From positions 1 to 64,000 of the forward strand of contig NZ_WMBA01000025.1 of the NCBI RefSeq assembly GCF_009707865.1: DNA of 64,000 bases, in the 5' to 3' direction. A program made the translations under genes and the position numbers. The DNA comes from Amycolatopsis pithecellobii. GTDB lineage: Bacteria > Actinomycetota > Actinomycetes > Mycobacteriales > Pseudonocardiaceae. The stretch's first letter is position 1; each line of letters opens with the position of its first letter. Shown piece by piece: positions 1 through 7,991 of this stretch. Under the pieces are notes generated by a model that saw nothing but the letters and a program-made list of their open reading frames with translations, was not told the origin of the DNA and made no database searches.

Positions 1-64
1 CCCCCGGTTGCCCCCGCCGCCGACACGTTGGGTACGCTGTGTCCCGGCTGGTTGACCCAGCCAC

Positions 65-146
65 GGCGGGTTGCCCGAGCGGCCAAAGGGATCTGACTGT
101 AAATCAGACGGCACTGCCTTCAGAGGTTCGAATCCTCTACCCGCCA
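65..146 (+). tRNA. tRNA-Tyr (GUA)
   Basis: The acceptor stem pairs 65-71 (GGCGGGT) with 139-145 (ACCCGCC). The anticodon stem is 92-96/104-108 and the loop carries GTA at 99-101. The long variable arm is that of a class II tRNA, as expected for bacterial tRNA-Tyr. The T-arm motif GGTTCGAATCC is intact. CCA is not encoded. Everything from position 96 onward is inside the integrated element's attachment repeat, so the 3' half of this working tRNA is supplied by the element. Confidence 0.97.
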
Positions 147-148
147 CA
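96..148 (+). repeat. att repeat, tRNA side (53 bp)
   Basis: This is identical to 30982-31034; the flanking base differs on each side (G versus A to the left, G versus C to the right). It spans the anticodon loop to just beyond the tRNA 3' end, the usual core for tRNA-targeting tyrosine recombinases. Confidence 0.93.
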
Positions 149-153
149 GATGC

Positions 154-180
154 AAAACCCCTGGTCATCCGGGGGTTTTC
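154..180 (+). terminator. Terminator after tRNA-Tyr, supplied by the element
   Basis: AAAACCCC (154-161) pairs with GGGGTTTT (172-179), extended inward by a wobble pair and GG/CC around a TCAT loop. It lies inside the element, so the integrated form gives the tRNA a new terminator; the probable original one is displaced to 31043-31085. Confidence 0.75.
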
Positions 181-230
181 TTCGTTTCCAGGTCTAGACA
201 AGTCGTGTCCAATCCATGTCCGTGGGGCCG

Positions 231-250
231 TTCGGTGCCTTTTCGGTGCC
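231..250 (+). repeat. Paired TTCGGTGCC motif, copy 1
   Basis: TTCGGTGCC occurs at 231-239 and again at 242-250 (11-bp period), between the att repeat and the integrase stop. Similar pairs occur at 10692-10711, 18282-18301 (opposite strand) and 30843-30863. The one-helical-turn period suggests a protein-binding site, possibly a recombinase arm site; this role is inferred. Confidence 0.5.
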
Positions 251-258
251 ATCTCCGC

Positions 259-1794
259 TCACACCGCCCGTCCGGCGCCCTTGCGTGGAGTCGCTGCCCG
301 GACGGTCGTCGTTATCGCCCGAGTCATCTCATCGGCGGTCGCGCCATACTCCTCGGTGACCTTCTGGTTGGCGTGGCCAGCACCCGCGCTGACTGCCTTC
401 AGCGGCTGACCCGACGCGAGCGCAGTCGTCACCCAGTAGCGCCGCAACCCGTGGACCGTAACGGGTGGCAGGTCGGCCTTCCTCACCATCCGCACATGCG
501 CGTCGTACAACCTGTCCGGGTTCAGGTGGCTGCCGTCCATCCGGCAGAACACCCTGCCCGAGTCGACCCATGCCGTCCCGATCGCCAGCCGGTTCCGGGC
601 CTGCTGTGTCCGCAACCGCCGCAAGTCGGCTACCGCCCCAGAGTCGAGCGCGACGCGACGGTTCCCAGCGTCGGACTTGACCGGTCCTTCCTCCACCTTG
701 CCTTCGATCACGACGAGCTGGACCTGAACGTCTACGTAGCCCTCGTCCAGGTTCACGTCCTCGTCCCAGCGCATCCCGCACAGCTCGCCCCGTCGCAGCC
801 CGGTGAAGGACGCGAAGTTGAGGGCTTCGTACACGGCTTCCTCTTCGCGTTCGGTCTCGACCTCGCCCGCGACGAAGTCCAGATACTGGCCGGTCTGCTC
901 GGGAGTCCACACCATTTTCGAGTGCGGCACCTCACCAGTCCGACGCCACTTCGCCACAAGGTCAGCGCTCCACAACGTCGGCTTCGGCGCTGCTCCCGAT
1001 TCCAGCTCAACGAGAGAGAAGGGGTTGGGTCCGCTCACGGTGCCAGCCCGGAGACCGTCGTTGTATGCCTTCCTGCCGGTCGCCCGGATCCGCTGAAGCG
1101 TGGCAGGTCCGGCGACGCGCCGCAGCTCGCGCTTCACGCCGGCCGCCTTCTCGGCCTTGGTGAGGTTCTGGTGCCGCTTGCCTCGCGGGTTGATCGCCAA
1201 CGACTGCCGGATGCGCTCGTTCTGCTCCTCGATCGCCCGGAACATCTCGGCCACGTCATCCACCGACAACTCGCGCCACTTGATCTTCCCGAGGTGCGGA
1301 ACCAAGTAGTTGTCGACGTGCCCGGTGTACGACACGAGCGTGTTCCTGCGGACCTTCCTGGTCTTCAGCCATGCGGTCAAGGCGTCGCTGGTGGTCTGCG
1401 AGGTGATCCCCATGCGTCGGGTCTTCGCGCTGGCACCCTTCGCCTCGATCTTGGCGCGCTCGTTCTTCGCCTCGGTCTTGCTCCTGAAGCCACCCTTGCG
1501 GATCCGCTGCCGATCCTTGCCCGAACCGCGGGGCGCGGCCACGTCGATCTGGTACGCCCACAAGCCGTGCTTGCCGTCCCATTCCCACAGGGCGCGGCCC
1601 TCGTCGTCCACCTTCAACTGGCCGGCCGCGTCGAACTGGAGCTTGACCAGCTTCGGGCAACGCATCCCCAACTCACGACGGCGACCGTCCGCGCCGACCT
1701 TGGTGCAGCCACAGCGTTTGTAGAGCCCTGAGTCTTTCGGGGCGAGCTTCAGCGTTCGTCTGTCGACTTCGACGCCTTGGTCATTCTTGCTCAT
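259..1794 (-). CDS. int: Tyrosine-recombinase integrase
   Basis: This 511-aa protein should integrate and excise the element at tRNA-Tyr. An N-terminal arm-binding/SAM-like region precedes a C-terminal catalytic domain. Visible catalytic motifs are TGLRRGEL (first Arg near residue 334), HGLRR (near 448), AGAGH (near 470) and the nucleophile Tyr in EEYGA (near 483). The ATG at 1794 was chosen because GGAAGG lies about 8 nt upstream; 27 further in-frame residues upstream look non-coding. It faces the tRNA and its start overlaps the end of the XRE gene by 14 nt, so the two are probably co-transcribed. A long open frame on the opposite strand is a GC-bias artefact. Confidence 0.96.
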   Translation of the reverse strand: MSKNDQGVEVDRRTLKLAPKDSGLYKRCGCTKVGADGRRRELGMRCPKLVKLQFDAAGQLKVDDEGRALWEWDGKHGLWAYQIDVAAPRGSGKDRQRIRKGGFRSKTEAKNERAKIEAKGASAKTRRMGITSQTTSDALTAWLKTRKVRRNTLVSYTGHVDNYLVPHLGKIKWRELSVDDVAEMFRAIEEQNERIRQSLAINPRGKRHQNLTKAEKAAGVKRELRRVAGPATLQRIRATGRKAYNDGLRAGTVSGPNPFSLVELESGAAPKPTLWSADLVAKWRRTGEVPHSKMVWTPEQTGQYLDFVAGEVETEREEEAVYEALNFASFTGLRRGELCGMRWDEDVNLDEGYVDVQVQLVVIEGKVEEGPVKSDAGNRRVALDSGAVADLRRLRTQQARNRLAIGTAWVDSGRVFCRMDGSHLNPDRLYDAHVRMVRKADLPPVTVHGLRRYWVTTALASGQPLKAVSAGAGHANQKVTEEYGATADEMTRAITTTVRAATPRKGAGRAV

Positions 1795-2476
1795 GACGAT
1801 CACCTTCCAAGTAGGCAAGCTGTGGCCACAGCATCGGCGGAACCAAGTCATTGGCACGCATCTCTTCCCGTACACGGCGCAGCGAACGTTCGTTGTCCAC
1901 TACCAGGTCCTGAGTCAGGGTCACGGCCAGCTCATGGCCTGCTTGCGCGTTCGGATCTGCGGTCGCGCCTGACTTTTCGAAACCAGCCCTTTCCTGTTGG
2001 GCTGACCAGAGCTGTGCGCGTGCGTCGACCAGACGATTGGACCAACGTTCATGGTCACGGAATAGAGCGACGGTTCGAGTGCCGTCCCGATCTGGTGCTA
2101 CACCGTGCCACTCCTCTGGCCCTTCAGGAATCGTGGGGGGCTCTTCCTCGCCGGCGAACCACTTCAGGGCTAGCCACGGATCCATGCGGATCCCGGGCAG
2201 AACCTCGAATTTATCCGTGCGTCCCAACGGACTCAGCAATAGGACCGGAGGCACCTCCAGGGCGCGGGCGATCACCAGCAACTCAGCGAGGCTGATCGTG
2301 GGTCGTCGTCCGTTCTCAAAGTTCGACAGCACAGTACGGGGGATCGGCGAGCCTAGTTCCGCCGTGGCATCGGAAAGGCGTTGGGCGCTCATCTTCCGCA
2401 GCTTGCGATGCCGCTTCACCTCGCCGGCCACAACCCTCGCGAACCGTTTGGGCCATTCCTCATCATTTTGGGTCAC
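1781..2476 (-). CDS. XRE-family regulator upstream of int
   Basis: This protein of about 231 aa has an N-terminal helix-turn-helix near residues 15-75 (KMSAQRLSDATAEL ... RTVLSNFENGRRPTISLAELLVIARAL) and a C-terminal region without recognised motifs, possibly for oligomerisation. The GTG at 2476 fits a leaderless transcript, because a TATTGT -10-like hexamer ends 6 nt before it; a longer in-frame extension exists but crosses the promoter region. It is coupled to int and divergent from the excisionase-like gene, the position of an immunity or induction repressor. The function is inferred from domain and position. Confidence 0.8.
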   Translation of the reverse strand: MTQNDEEWPKRFARVVAGEVKRHRKLRKMSAQRLSDATAELGSPIPRTVLSNFENGRRPTISLAELLVIARALEVPPVLLLSPLGRTDKFEVLPGIRMDPWLALKWFAGEEEPPTIPEGPEEWHGVAPDRDGTRTVALFRDHERWSNRLVDARAQLWSAQQERAGFEKSGATADPNAQAGHELAVTLTQDLVVDNERSLRRVREEMRANDLVPPMLWPQLAYLEGDRHEQE

Positions 2477-2561
2477 AGCGGAACAATACACGGACTGTTT
2501 GACACGCAACAACCCGAACTGTACTGTTTCGACATGACCCCAAACGACAGGAGTCTGAGTC
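2477..2561. promoter_or_regulatory. Divergent promoter between XRE and xis-like genes
   Basis: On the plus strand, TTGACA (2499-2504), a 17-bp spacer and TACTGT (2522-2527) form a near-consensus promoter for the rightward operon, and AGGAG at about 2549 serves the GTG at 2562. On the minus strand, TATTGT lies at 2488-2483. The direct repeats ACTGTTTGACA and ACTGTTTCGACA overlap both and are candidate operators for the XRE protein. Confidence 0.65.
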
Positions 2562-2801
2562 GTGAAGACCCAAAGTGGGATGAGTAGGGCGGAGATCATG
2601 GCGCTGCCAGCCATGACCGACCTCGTTACTGCTGGTCGTGCGTGTCGCCTCGGTCGCACGAAAAGCTACGAATTGGCACGGGCGGGAGAGTTTCCCGTCC
2701 CGGTGCTCCGACTGGGTTCCTCGTACCGAGTCGCAACCGCCGATATCCTGCGATTTCTTGGCCTGGTGGACGATGCGGAGCCCGAAAAGCCAGCGGCATG
2801 A
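2562..2801 (+). CDS. Excisionase-like HTH_17 protein
   Basis: This 79-aa protein is essentially a single winged-helix excisionase domain: LVTAGRACRLGRTKSYELAR, then GEFPVPVLRLGSSYRVATADILRFLGL. This is the pattern of AICE and phage Xis proteins, which bend DNA next to att and direct Int toward excision. The GTG start has AGGAG 9 nt upstream. It is the first gene of the rightward operon. It is one of four HTH_17 proteins on this element, so which is the true Xis is uncertain. Confidence 0.8.
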   Translation: MKTQSGMSRAEIMALPAMTDLVTAGRACRLGRTKSYELARAGEFPVPVLRLGSSYRVATADILRFLGLVDDAEPEKPAA

Positions 2802-2974
2802 CGCGGGGCTTCCCAAATATGACGACGGGCCGCCCGGTGGCTCGGACGACCCCTTGTAGCAGCCAAAGGGGGCTGCATGAGCGGAACGAACAGACCCAGA
2901 AGACAGACAACCCGCCCCGGCACGCTTGGCGGCTGGACCGGAACGGGTCGTCGGATAACCAAGGAGGACCCTCA

Positions 2975-3328
2975 GTGTCCAGCTCGATTGTCCCACCCCG
3001 CCCCGACAGGGCGCAAACCCTCGTCGGTGAGGCGTGGACCTTCGACCATGGCTCCGTTGGCGATGTGATCGGCACGCTGATGCGGATCGCCGCACGTGAC
3101 AACGGAATCGCCCGCATCTTCTTCAATGACGAGGCGGATTCCCCGATCCACCCGTTGCCACCCGACATCGCGGCGGAAGTCATTGGCGGCTGCGTGTACA
3201 TCGCGCCCAGCGCCACTGTTCGGGATGTTGCGTTCGCTTTGCAGGTCGCGGATCCCGCTAGCCACGACGGCGAAGCACCGAACCGGATGCTGGTTGCTCC
3301 CACTGCGCCCGAAGTGGAGGGCATGTGA
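2975..3328 (+). CDS. Hypothetical protein (117 aa)
   Basis: I do not recognise this family. The protein is a mixed alpha/beta sequence (RIFFNDEADSPIHPLPPDIA, GGCVYIAPSATVRDVAFALQ) without signal or membrane segment. The GTG start is chosen for the excellent AAGGAGG at 2961-2967. It runs directly into the next gene (TGATG overlap), so it belongs to the rightward early operon. Confidence 0.7.
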   Translation: MSSSIVPPRPDRAQTLVGEAWTFDHGSVGDVIGTLMRIAARDNGIARIFFNDEADSPIHPLPPDIAAEVIGGCVYIAPSATVRDVAFALQVADPASHDGEAPNRMLVAPTAPEVEGM

Positions 3329-3627
3329 TGAGCACGACAACACTTCTCGACGCGGCAGACCGCGGGGAAAACCTGACGGACCTGGTGGATTTGGCTGTGA
3401 GCCAGGGACACCACCCTCTCGACGTGCTTGTGTCCATGGTCGGCCGTGCCCGCCCTGAAGAACTGGACAGGTTGGCGAAGCAGCACGGCTTCACCATCAA
3501 GGATCTTGTCCGGCCGTGGCTAGACGCGGTCGCCGAACGGACCCCTTTGCGGGTTATCCGTACCGCCCGGCCCCACACGAGCAAGCGCCGCGCGACCCTC
3601 AGCCTCGTTCAAGGAAAAGCGCGGTGA
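3328..3627 (+). CDS. Hypothetical protein (99 aa)
   Basis: This is a small, mostly helical, soluble protein that I do not recognise. It contains LTDLVDLAVSQGHHPLDVLV and a basic C-terminus (TSKRRATLSLVQGKAR). Its ATG overlaps the stop of the preceding gene by one base; a GTG one codon earlier is also possible. Confidence 0.65.
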   Translation: MSTTTLLDAADRGENLTDLVDLAVSQGHHPLDVLVSMVGRARPEELDRLAKQHGFTIKDLVRPWLDAVAERTPLRVIRTARPHTSKRRATLSLVQGKAR

Positions 3628-3670
3628 CGGCATAACCCCCGACTGATTGAGAACAATGTGCACTCCGTGT

Positions 3671-3701
3671 GATCTCCCCTCTCTTATCGCATTCGGAGAT
3701 C
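3671..3701. promoter_or_regulatory. Inverted repeat upstream of winged-helix gene
   Basis: GATCTCC (3671-3677) and GGAGATC (3695-3701) are perfect 7-bp arms 17 bp apart, just before the ATG at 3706. They could be an operator or leader hairpin; the right arm also supplies a GGAG ribosome-binding site. Confidence 0.4.
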
Positions 3702-3705
3702 AGAA

Positions 3706-4224
3706 ATGACAGATAACGAAATTCCTGCCCCATTCGGAAGTCTTCACATGGTCCGGTATTGGCTGAGTGAAGCCAAAGCGGCGCGTGTCCCCGCCGGTAT
3801 GGCTATCGACGCTGCCCTTGCCGAGTTGGACCGATATCAAGAGTTGACGAAGCGGGTCGCGGACGCCCACGACGAGGCGGTGTCCGGGAACCGGGAAGGA
3901 ATGGTTTCCCGGAATCCGGCAGACACTTCCGCAAAGGCCGCGAGCCGAGTTGAGCCTCGCACGGGTTCGCAACGGGCACGCGTGCTTGCGTTGATCTGCG
4001 AGTGCGGCGGCGCCACCGATTTCGAGCTGAGCATGCGTCTGCGCCTGTTGGCTAGCAGCGTGAGGCCCCGCCGCGTCGAGTTGATCAAGTTCGGGTATGT
4101 CGTCGACTCTGGCGAGACCCGCAAACACCGTGGAAGCCATTGGAAGATCTGGCGCGCGACCCCGGAAGGCCTGGCCTGGTACCGCCGACAGGGCTTCGCC
4201 GAACCCGAGGCGGGTGCTGCATGA
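3706..4224 (+). CDS. Winged-helix DNA-binding protein
   Basis: This is a 172-aa protein. The C-terminal half (about residues 85-165) looks like a winged helix: GSQRARVLALICECGGATDFELSM, a recognition helix around RRVELIKFGYVV and a wing leading to WRATPEGL. The N-terminal part is helical. It sits directly upstream of a small gene and the ATPase, with ATGA coupling. It may be part of the replication module, for example an initiator or loader accessory; this is inferred from position only. Confidence 0.7.
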   Translation: MTDNEIPAPFGSLHMVRYWLSEAKAARVPAGMAIDAALAELDRYQELTKRVADAHDEAVSGNREGMVSRNPADTSAKAASRVEPRTGSQRARVLALICECGGATDFELSMRLRLLASSVRPRRVELIKFGYVVDSGETRKHRGSHWKIWRATPEGLAWYRRQGFAEPEAGAA

Positions 4225-4520
4225 CCGAGGAGATCAATGTTCCTGTTGGAGAGCTACGGCTCCTACGTGTCGACGCGCACGCATTCCGGCTCCTTCGGCA
4301 GATCGACCGCTTCGGGGACGTGCTTCACGAACTACTCGACACCAACGAACTCGTCCGACTTACCGAGGCAAACACGGCACTCGAAGAGGTGGTTCGGTAT
4401 CGCGCCAACCAGGTGACCAACCTGCGCAACCGGTTTGACAAGCCTGCGCTTTCGCCGCTCCAGATCCGAGAGCAAGTCGAAAACAGCTGGCGCAAGTACG
4501 GTATGAAAGGCGCGGCGTGA
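4221..4520 (+). CDS. Hypothetical protein in replication module (99 aa)
   Basis: This small, predominantly helical protein is likely coiled (FRLLRQIDRFGDVLHELLDT, LVRLTEANTALEEVV) and I recognise no family. It overlaps its upstream neighbour (ATGA) and the downstream ATPase (GTGA), which implies translational coupling and joint function. Confidence 0.7.
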   Translation: MTEEINVPVGELRLLRVDAHAFRLLRQIDRFGDVLHELLDTNELVRLTEANTALEEVVRYRANQVTNLRNRFDKPALSPLQIREQVENSWRKYGMKGAA

Positions 4521-5854
4521 CCGACGATAACGAGGCCCCGCGCCTGCCGAACTACAGCAGGGACCTTTTCAGGATGAACCCGGTCCTTGGCACGGTGCGG
4601 GAACACGCCCACAGCCGCATCGCGTCCGCTGACGCGGTGCTGCTGGCCACCCTCGTCATCGTGTCAGCGTCCATCCCCGGCGGTATCACGATCGACTCCG
4701 GCATGGCAGCCAACGTCACGCCCGGTCTGTTCGCCGCGATCTGCGGCCCATCAGGATCCGGCAAAACAAGCTCTGAGCGGGTCGCTCGCGACCTAATCCG
4801 CGGACCGGCACCACTCACCCTCGCCACCGGAGAAGGGATGTTGGAGAGCTTCTACGGCGAGGTCGAGACCAGTGAGGTCGACGCCCGCGGGAACGAGGTC
4901 AGCCGCCGCATCCGGACACGCACCAAAACGAACGCGTTGTTCATCGTCGGCGAGGGCGCGAACTTCTACGCCGACCTGAATCGCGAGAACAGCAAACTCG
5001 GCGGCATCATCCGCGACTTCTGGTCGGGCACAGACATTGGCACCACGAACGCATCGGCGGAGCGGAATCGCAATCTGGAGGCCGGCACCTATAACGGCGG
5101 CTTGATCATCGGGTTGCAGACCGGGATCGTCGGGGACCTCATCACTGACACCACCACAGGCACCGCGCAACGGTTCCTCTGGGCATCCGCGACCGATCCC
5201 ACGATCGACCCGAACGCCCACCTCTACAGGGGTGCCTTGTTTGACCCGCCCACCATCGACTTGACGGTCGAGGGCAAACCGATCATCGACGACCTGCGGA
5301 TCACGGTTGTGGACGACATCTACCGCGAGCTGCTGGACAACAAGCTGCGCATAAACCGCGGCGACGTGCAGATCAATGAGCACGACTCACAGCGGCCCGT
5401 CATGTTGCTGAAGATCGGCGCGACCCTGGCGTGGATGAATGGCAGGCTGCGGATCAACAGCGAGGACTGGGAACACGCGAAGTACCTGCTCGGCGAATCC
5501 AACAAGGTGCGTGATGCCTTGATCGAGGCTGCCGAGGAGACCGCGATGGAAGCGGTGGCGAAGGAAGGTAGTCGTATCGCCGCTGTGCGTGCCGCTGCCG
5601 ACAGTCGCCCCGAACGGCTACGTCGCGTGCGGACCCGCATCCTCGAAATGCTGAATGCCAGTACGGAGCCGATGTCACACGGCACCCTCCGGGCGGGCAT
5701 CAGCCGTCGCGGAAATCTGCGCGAGCTGTTCCCCGAAGCCATCGAATGGCTGCTGAACACGCAACCGCCCGCGATCGTGCGTCACGAAACCCCGAACGGA
5801 AACAAGTACGCACTGTCACTAGCGGGGAGGAGGGCGTTGGAGAATGCGGCCTGA
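4517..5854 (+). CDS. P-loop ATPase, DUF3987-like replication protein
   Basis: This 445-aa protein has a Walker A motif GPSGSGKTSS near residues 77-86 and a Walker B-like hydrophobic strand ALFIVGEGANF. Conserved-looking blocks follow (FWSGTDIGTTNAS, GGLIIGLQTGIVGDLI), and a winged-helix-like C-terminus begins near residue 370 (RVRTRILEMLNASTEPMSHGTLRAGI). The arrangement resembles DUF3987/phage-helicase-like proteins of integrated elements. The iteron/AT-rich region follows immediately, so a role as replication initiator or helicase is likely but inferred. No primase-polymerase motif was seen in it. Confidence 0.75.
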   Translation: MTDDNEAPRLPNYSRDLFRMNPVLGTVREHAHSRIASADAVLLATLVIVSASIPGGITIDSGMAANVTPGLFAAICGPSGSGKTSSERVARDLIRGPAPLTLATGEGMLESFYGEVETSEVDARGNEVSRRIRTRTKTNALFIVGEGANFYADLNRENSKLGGIIRDFWSGTDIGTTNASAERNRNLEAGTYNGGLIIGLQTGIVGDLITDTTTGTAQRFLWASATDPTIDPNAHLYRGALFDPPTIDLTVEGKPIIDDLRITVVDDIYRELLDNKLRINRGDVQINEHDSQRPVMLLKIGATLAWMNGRLRINSEDWEHAKYLLGESNKVRDALIEAAEETAMEAVAKEGSRIAAVRAAADSRPERLRRVRTRILEMLNASTEPMSHGTLRAGISRRGNLRELFPEAIEWLLNTQPPAIVRHETPNGNKYALSLAGRRALENAA

Positions 5855-6160
5855 AACGACCAAACCTTGGTCGGGGACCAACCCATTTGACCTGCGCTTG
5901 GTCGCCTTGGTCGGGTTGGTCGCCCCCCCTGTGTCGGACCCGGGATCGCGACTACACACAGTCACTCTCTATATAAGAAAGAGTATTTACTTACTACAAC
6001 TAAATAAATTTTGTTCTGTGTGTATAGGGAAAAGCGCTTCGGAGGGGATCCGAGACACCCCCCGACCAACCCGACCAACCCGACCAACCCAGCTCTGACC
6101 TGCGAAAACAGACGACCAAGGGTGACCAACCTTGGTCGCCCACGACCAACCCACGAGGGG
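5855..6160. other. Candidate replication origin: inverted iterons flanking an AT-rich core
   Basis: The left arm (5858-5923) holds four TTGGTCG units plus GACCAA copies. The right arm (6062-6150) holds three exact tandem CCGACCAAC units (6062-6088) followed by further GACCAA/TTGGTCG units. Between them, 5951-6030 is about 30 percent GC (24 G or C of 80) and contains TACACACAG (5953-5961) and its complement CTGTGTGTA (6016-6024). An AT-rich unwinding stretch between inverted initiator repeats directly after an ATPase gene is the layout of an iteron origin. No coding sequence fits the region. Confidence 0.7.
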
Positions 6161-6165
6161 GAACG

Positions 6166-6429
6166 ATGTCCACTATTAAGGCGATGACAACCGCTCAACC
6201 CGGTTGGATCGTGACGTTCACCTGGGAAGGGAAAGACCGCAAGACCTACACCGACACCGCGACCGTCGTCGCTTGGTGCATGGCCGAAGAAGACGGTGAG
6301 TGGGGGACATTCGACAAGCCCGAATGCCTCGTCATCTGGCATGGCCATCAGGTCCTCCTCAAAGCGCTTGTAAGCAAGCACTTCCCAAGCGCGACCGTCC
6401 GCATCCTCCGCGATACCCCGGAGTCCTGA
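6166..6429 (+). CDS. Hypothetical protein (87 aa)
   Basis: This small protein looks beta-rich with an OB- or SH3-like appearance ([25 protein letters not shown]) and no recognised family. It is preceded by GAGGGGG and lies between the origin-like region and ssb, so a role in replication or copy control is possible but unproven. Confidence 0.65.
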   Translation: MSTIKAMTTAQPGWIVTFTWEGKDRKTYTDTATVVAWCMAEEDGEWGTFDKPECLVIWHGHQVLLKALVSKHFPSATVRILRDTPES

Positions 6430-6544
6430 ACGTGACGCTGGACTCGTCATCCGGCACCACCACAGCCACATCCAACTCGCGGGAAAACCCGCCCCCTACC
6501 TCGGCAGCACCCGCAGCCGACTACCCAACAAGGAGAACGACAAC

Positions 6545-7000
6545 ATGGCCGGAGACACCGTCATCACCGTGGTCGGCAACCTGACCGCCGATCCTGAACT
6601 CCGCTTCACCCCAAGCGGGGTGGCGGTCGCAAACTTCACGGTCGCTTCGACTCCTCGCGCTTTCGACAAGGCGACAGGGGAGTGGAAAGACGGGGAACCG
6701 CTCTTCCTCCGATGCAACGTTTGGAAGTCTGCCGCTGAGAACGTCGCCGAAAGCCTCACAAAGGGGACCCGCGTCATCGTCACCGGCCGCCTCCAGCAAC
6801 GCAGCTACGAGAAAGACGGCGAGAAGCTGACCAGCTACGAACTGACCGTGGACGAGATCGGTCCGTCGCTGCGTTACGCCACCGCCAAGGTCAACAAGGT
6901 CAGCCGCAGCAGTGGAGGCAACACCACGGCCACAGACGACCCGTGGGGCGGCAAGCCAGCCAGCAGCGGCGGCGGATTCGCCGACGAGCCGCCCTTCTAG
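6545..7000 (+). CDS. ssb: Single-stranded DNA-binding protein
   Basis: This 151-aa protein has a typical OB fold (residues 1-110: [58 protein letters not shown]). A Gly/Ser-rich linker follows, then the acidic tip DEPPF that recruits host replication proteins. It coats single-stranded DNA during element replication. AAGGAG precedes the ATG. An element-borne SSB beside an origin supports autonomous replication of the excised form. Confidence 0.97.
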   Translation: MAGDTVITVVGNLTADPELRFTPSGVAVANFTVASTPRAFDKATGEWKDGEPLFLRCNVWKSAAENVAESLTKGTRVIVTGRLQQRSYEKDGEKLTSYELTVDEIGPSLRYATAKVNKVSRSSGGNTTATDDPWGGKPASSGGGFADEPPF

Positions 7001-7083
7001 CAACAACACACTGACTCGCCGAGCACGCCCCGGAACCGAACACGAACACTCGCGACCCCCTCGCGAGAGAAAGGCGCAAGACC

Positions 7084-7335
7084 ATGTCGGAACACCAGAC
7101 CGCGCAGTCTCGTCACGGGATCGTCCTCCTAGCCGAAGACCTTGCCGACATCCTCGAATCCGTTCGGCTCACGCCAGCCTGCACCGAATGCGGAGGAGAA
7201 CCCGCTGCGGTTATGGATGACGAATACAGCGTCGGCACGTGTGTCCTCCACAAGCCCGACTGCACGCAGATAGGGCGCTACGCCACCGCCCCAAGGCTTC
7301 GGCTCGCCGCAGTCGACGGAGCGAGTGTCCGATGA
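7084..7335 (+). CDS. Small Cys-rich hypothetical protein
   Basis: This 83-aa protein has a CTECGG motif and a later Cys/His pair (CVLHKPDC), a possible zinc-binding fold. It is of unrecognised family. Its stop overlaps the start of the next gene (ATGA). Confidence 0.65.
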   Translation: MSEHQTAQSRHGIVLLAEDLADILESVRLTPACTECGGEPAAVMDDEYSVGTCVLHKPDCTQIGRYATAPRLRLAAVDGASVR

Positions 7336-7733
7336 CCAACCTCCCCCATGGCTACTGGGCCATCCCGATCCACGACGAGTATTCGGGCTACGACGTAGAG
7401 GACCCCAGGTTTTGCGAACTCGTCGGCCACTACCTGGTGCGCGTCACGAAGCGCGGCAAACTCACCCCCGCCGCCAAGCCGATGGATGGCATCGACTGGC
7501 CCCGCTTCGATGCTGTCCTCGCCAACGAGCGCGAGTACCTCCCGTTTCAGTACTACTTGGAGTACTTGACCGACGACGAACTTGGGCCGTGGTATCGGGA
7601 GAACTACGGCAAGCTCACCGGCCATTGCGGGTGGTGCGGCAAGGCCCTGACCGATCCGGACTCGAAACTGCGCGGCATCGGCCCCGAGTGCGCTCGTGGT
7701 ATCCGCGAGGCCCGGTTGAAGGGGGCTCGATGA
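7332..7733 (+). CDS. DUF6011-like zinc-motif protein
   Basis: In this 133-aa protein the C-terminal segment reads CGWCGKALTDPDSKLRGIGPEC, the CxxCG..LTDP.S...G.GPxC pattern of DUF6011-type domains common in actinophages and mobile elements. The N-terminal 90 residues are aromatic-rich and unrecognised. It is coupled to both neighbours through ATGA overlaps. Confidence 0.75.
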   Translation: MTNLPHGYWAIPIHDEYSGYDVEDPRFCELVGHYLVRVTKRGKLTPAAKPMDGIDWPRFDAVLANEREYLPFQYYLEYLTDDELGPWYRENYGKLTGHCGWCGKALTDPDSKLRGIGPECARGIREARLKGAR

Positions 7734-7951
7734 GCGCCCGTCCGAAGCCGCCGCTTACCGACGCCAAGGTCCACGAACTTGTGCTCGCCGCGGCGGATCA
7801 TCGTTGCCAACTTCGCTACGCCGGCTGCAACCGGACCGCGAAGCGAGTCGTGCGCGTCATGATCGATTGGGGCGACGGCTCAGCGACCCCCACTCGACAG
7901 GCGGCCTGCGACCGCTGCGCGACCGCGCAACCGGTCAGCGCGGCATCGTGA
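7730..7951 (+). CDS. Small Cys-containing protein, HNH-like remnant?
   Basis: This is a 73-aa protein with CQLRYAGC and CDRC pairs. Such paired cysteines resemble the zinc scaffold of HNH proteins, but no catalytic His-Asn-His set is visible, so no nuclease activity is claimed. It is coupled upstream and downstream. Confidence 0.6.
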   Translation: MSARPKPPLTDAKVHELVLAAADHRCQLRYAGCNRTAKRVVRVMIDWGDGSATPTRQAACDRCATAQPVSAAS

Positions 7952-7991
7952 CCGCGCCACTACGAGTGACACAACGCGCACCCGAAGCGAC

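Noticed and set aside
205-1731. 508-aa open frame on the plus strand
   Set aside because: It is antisense to the integrase, shows Arg/His/Pro-rich composition from GC bias, and has no domain.
6432-6584. Ser/Thr/Pro-rich plus-strand frame before ssb
   Set aside because: It overlaps the ssb start in another frame and has low complexity and no good start signal.
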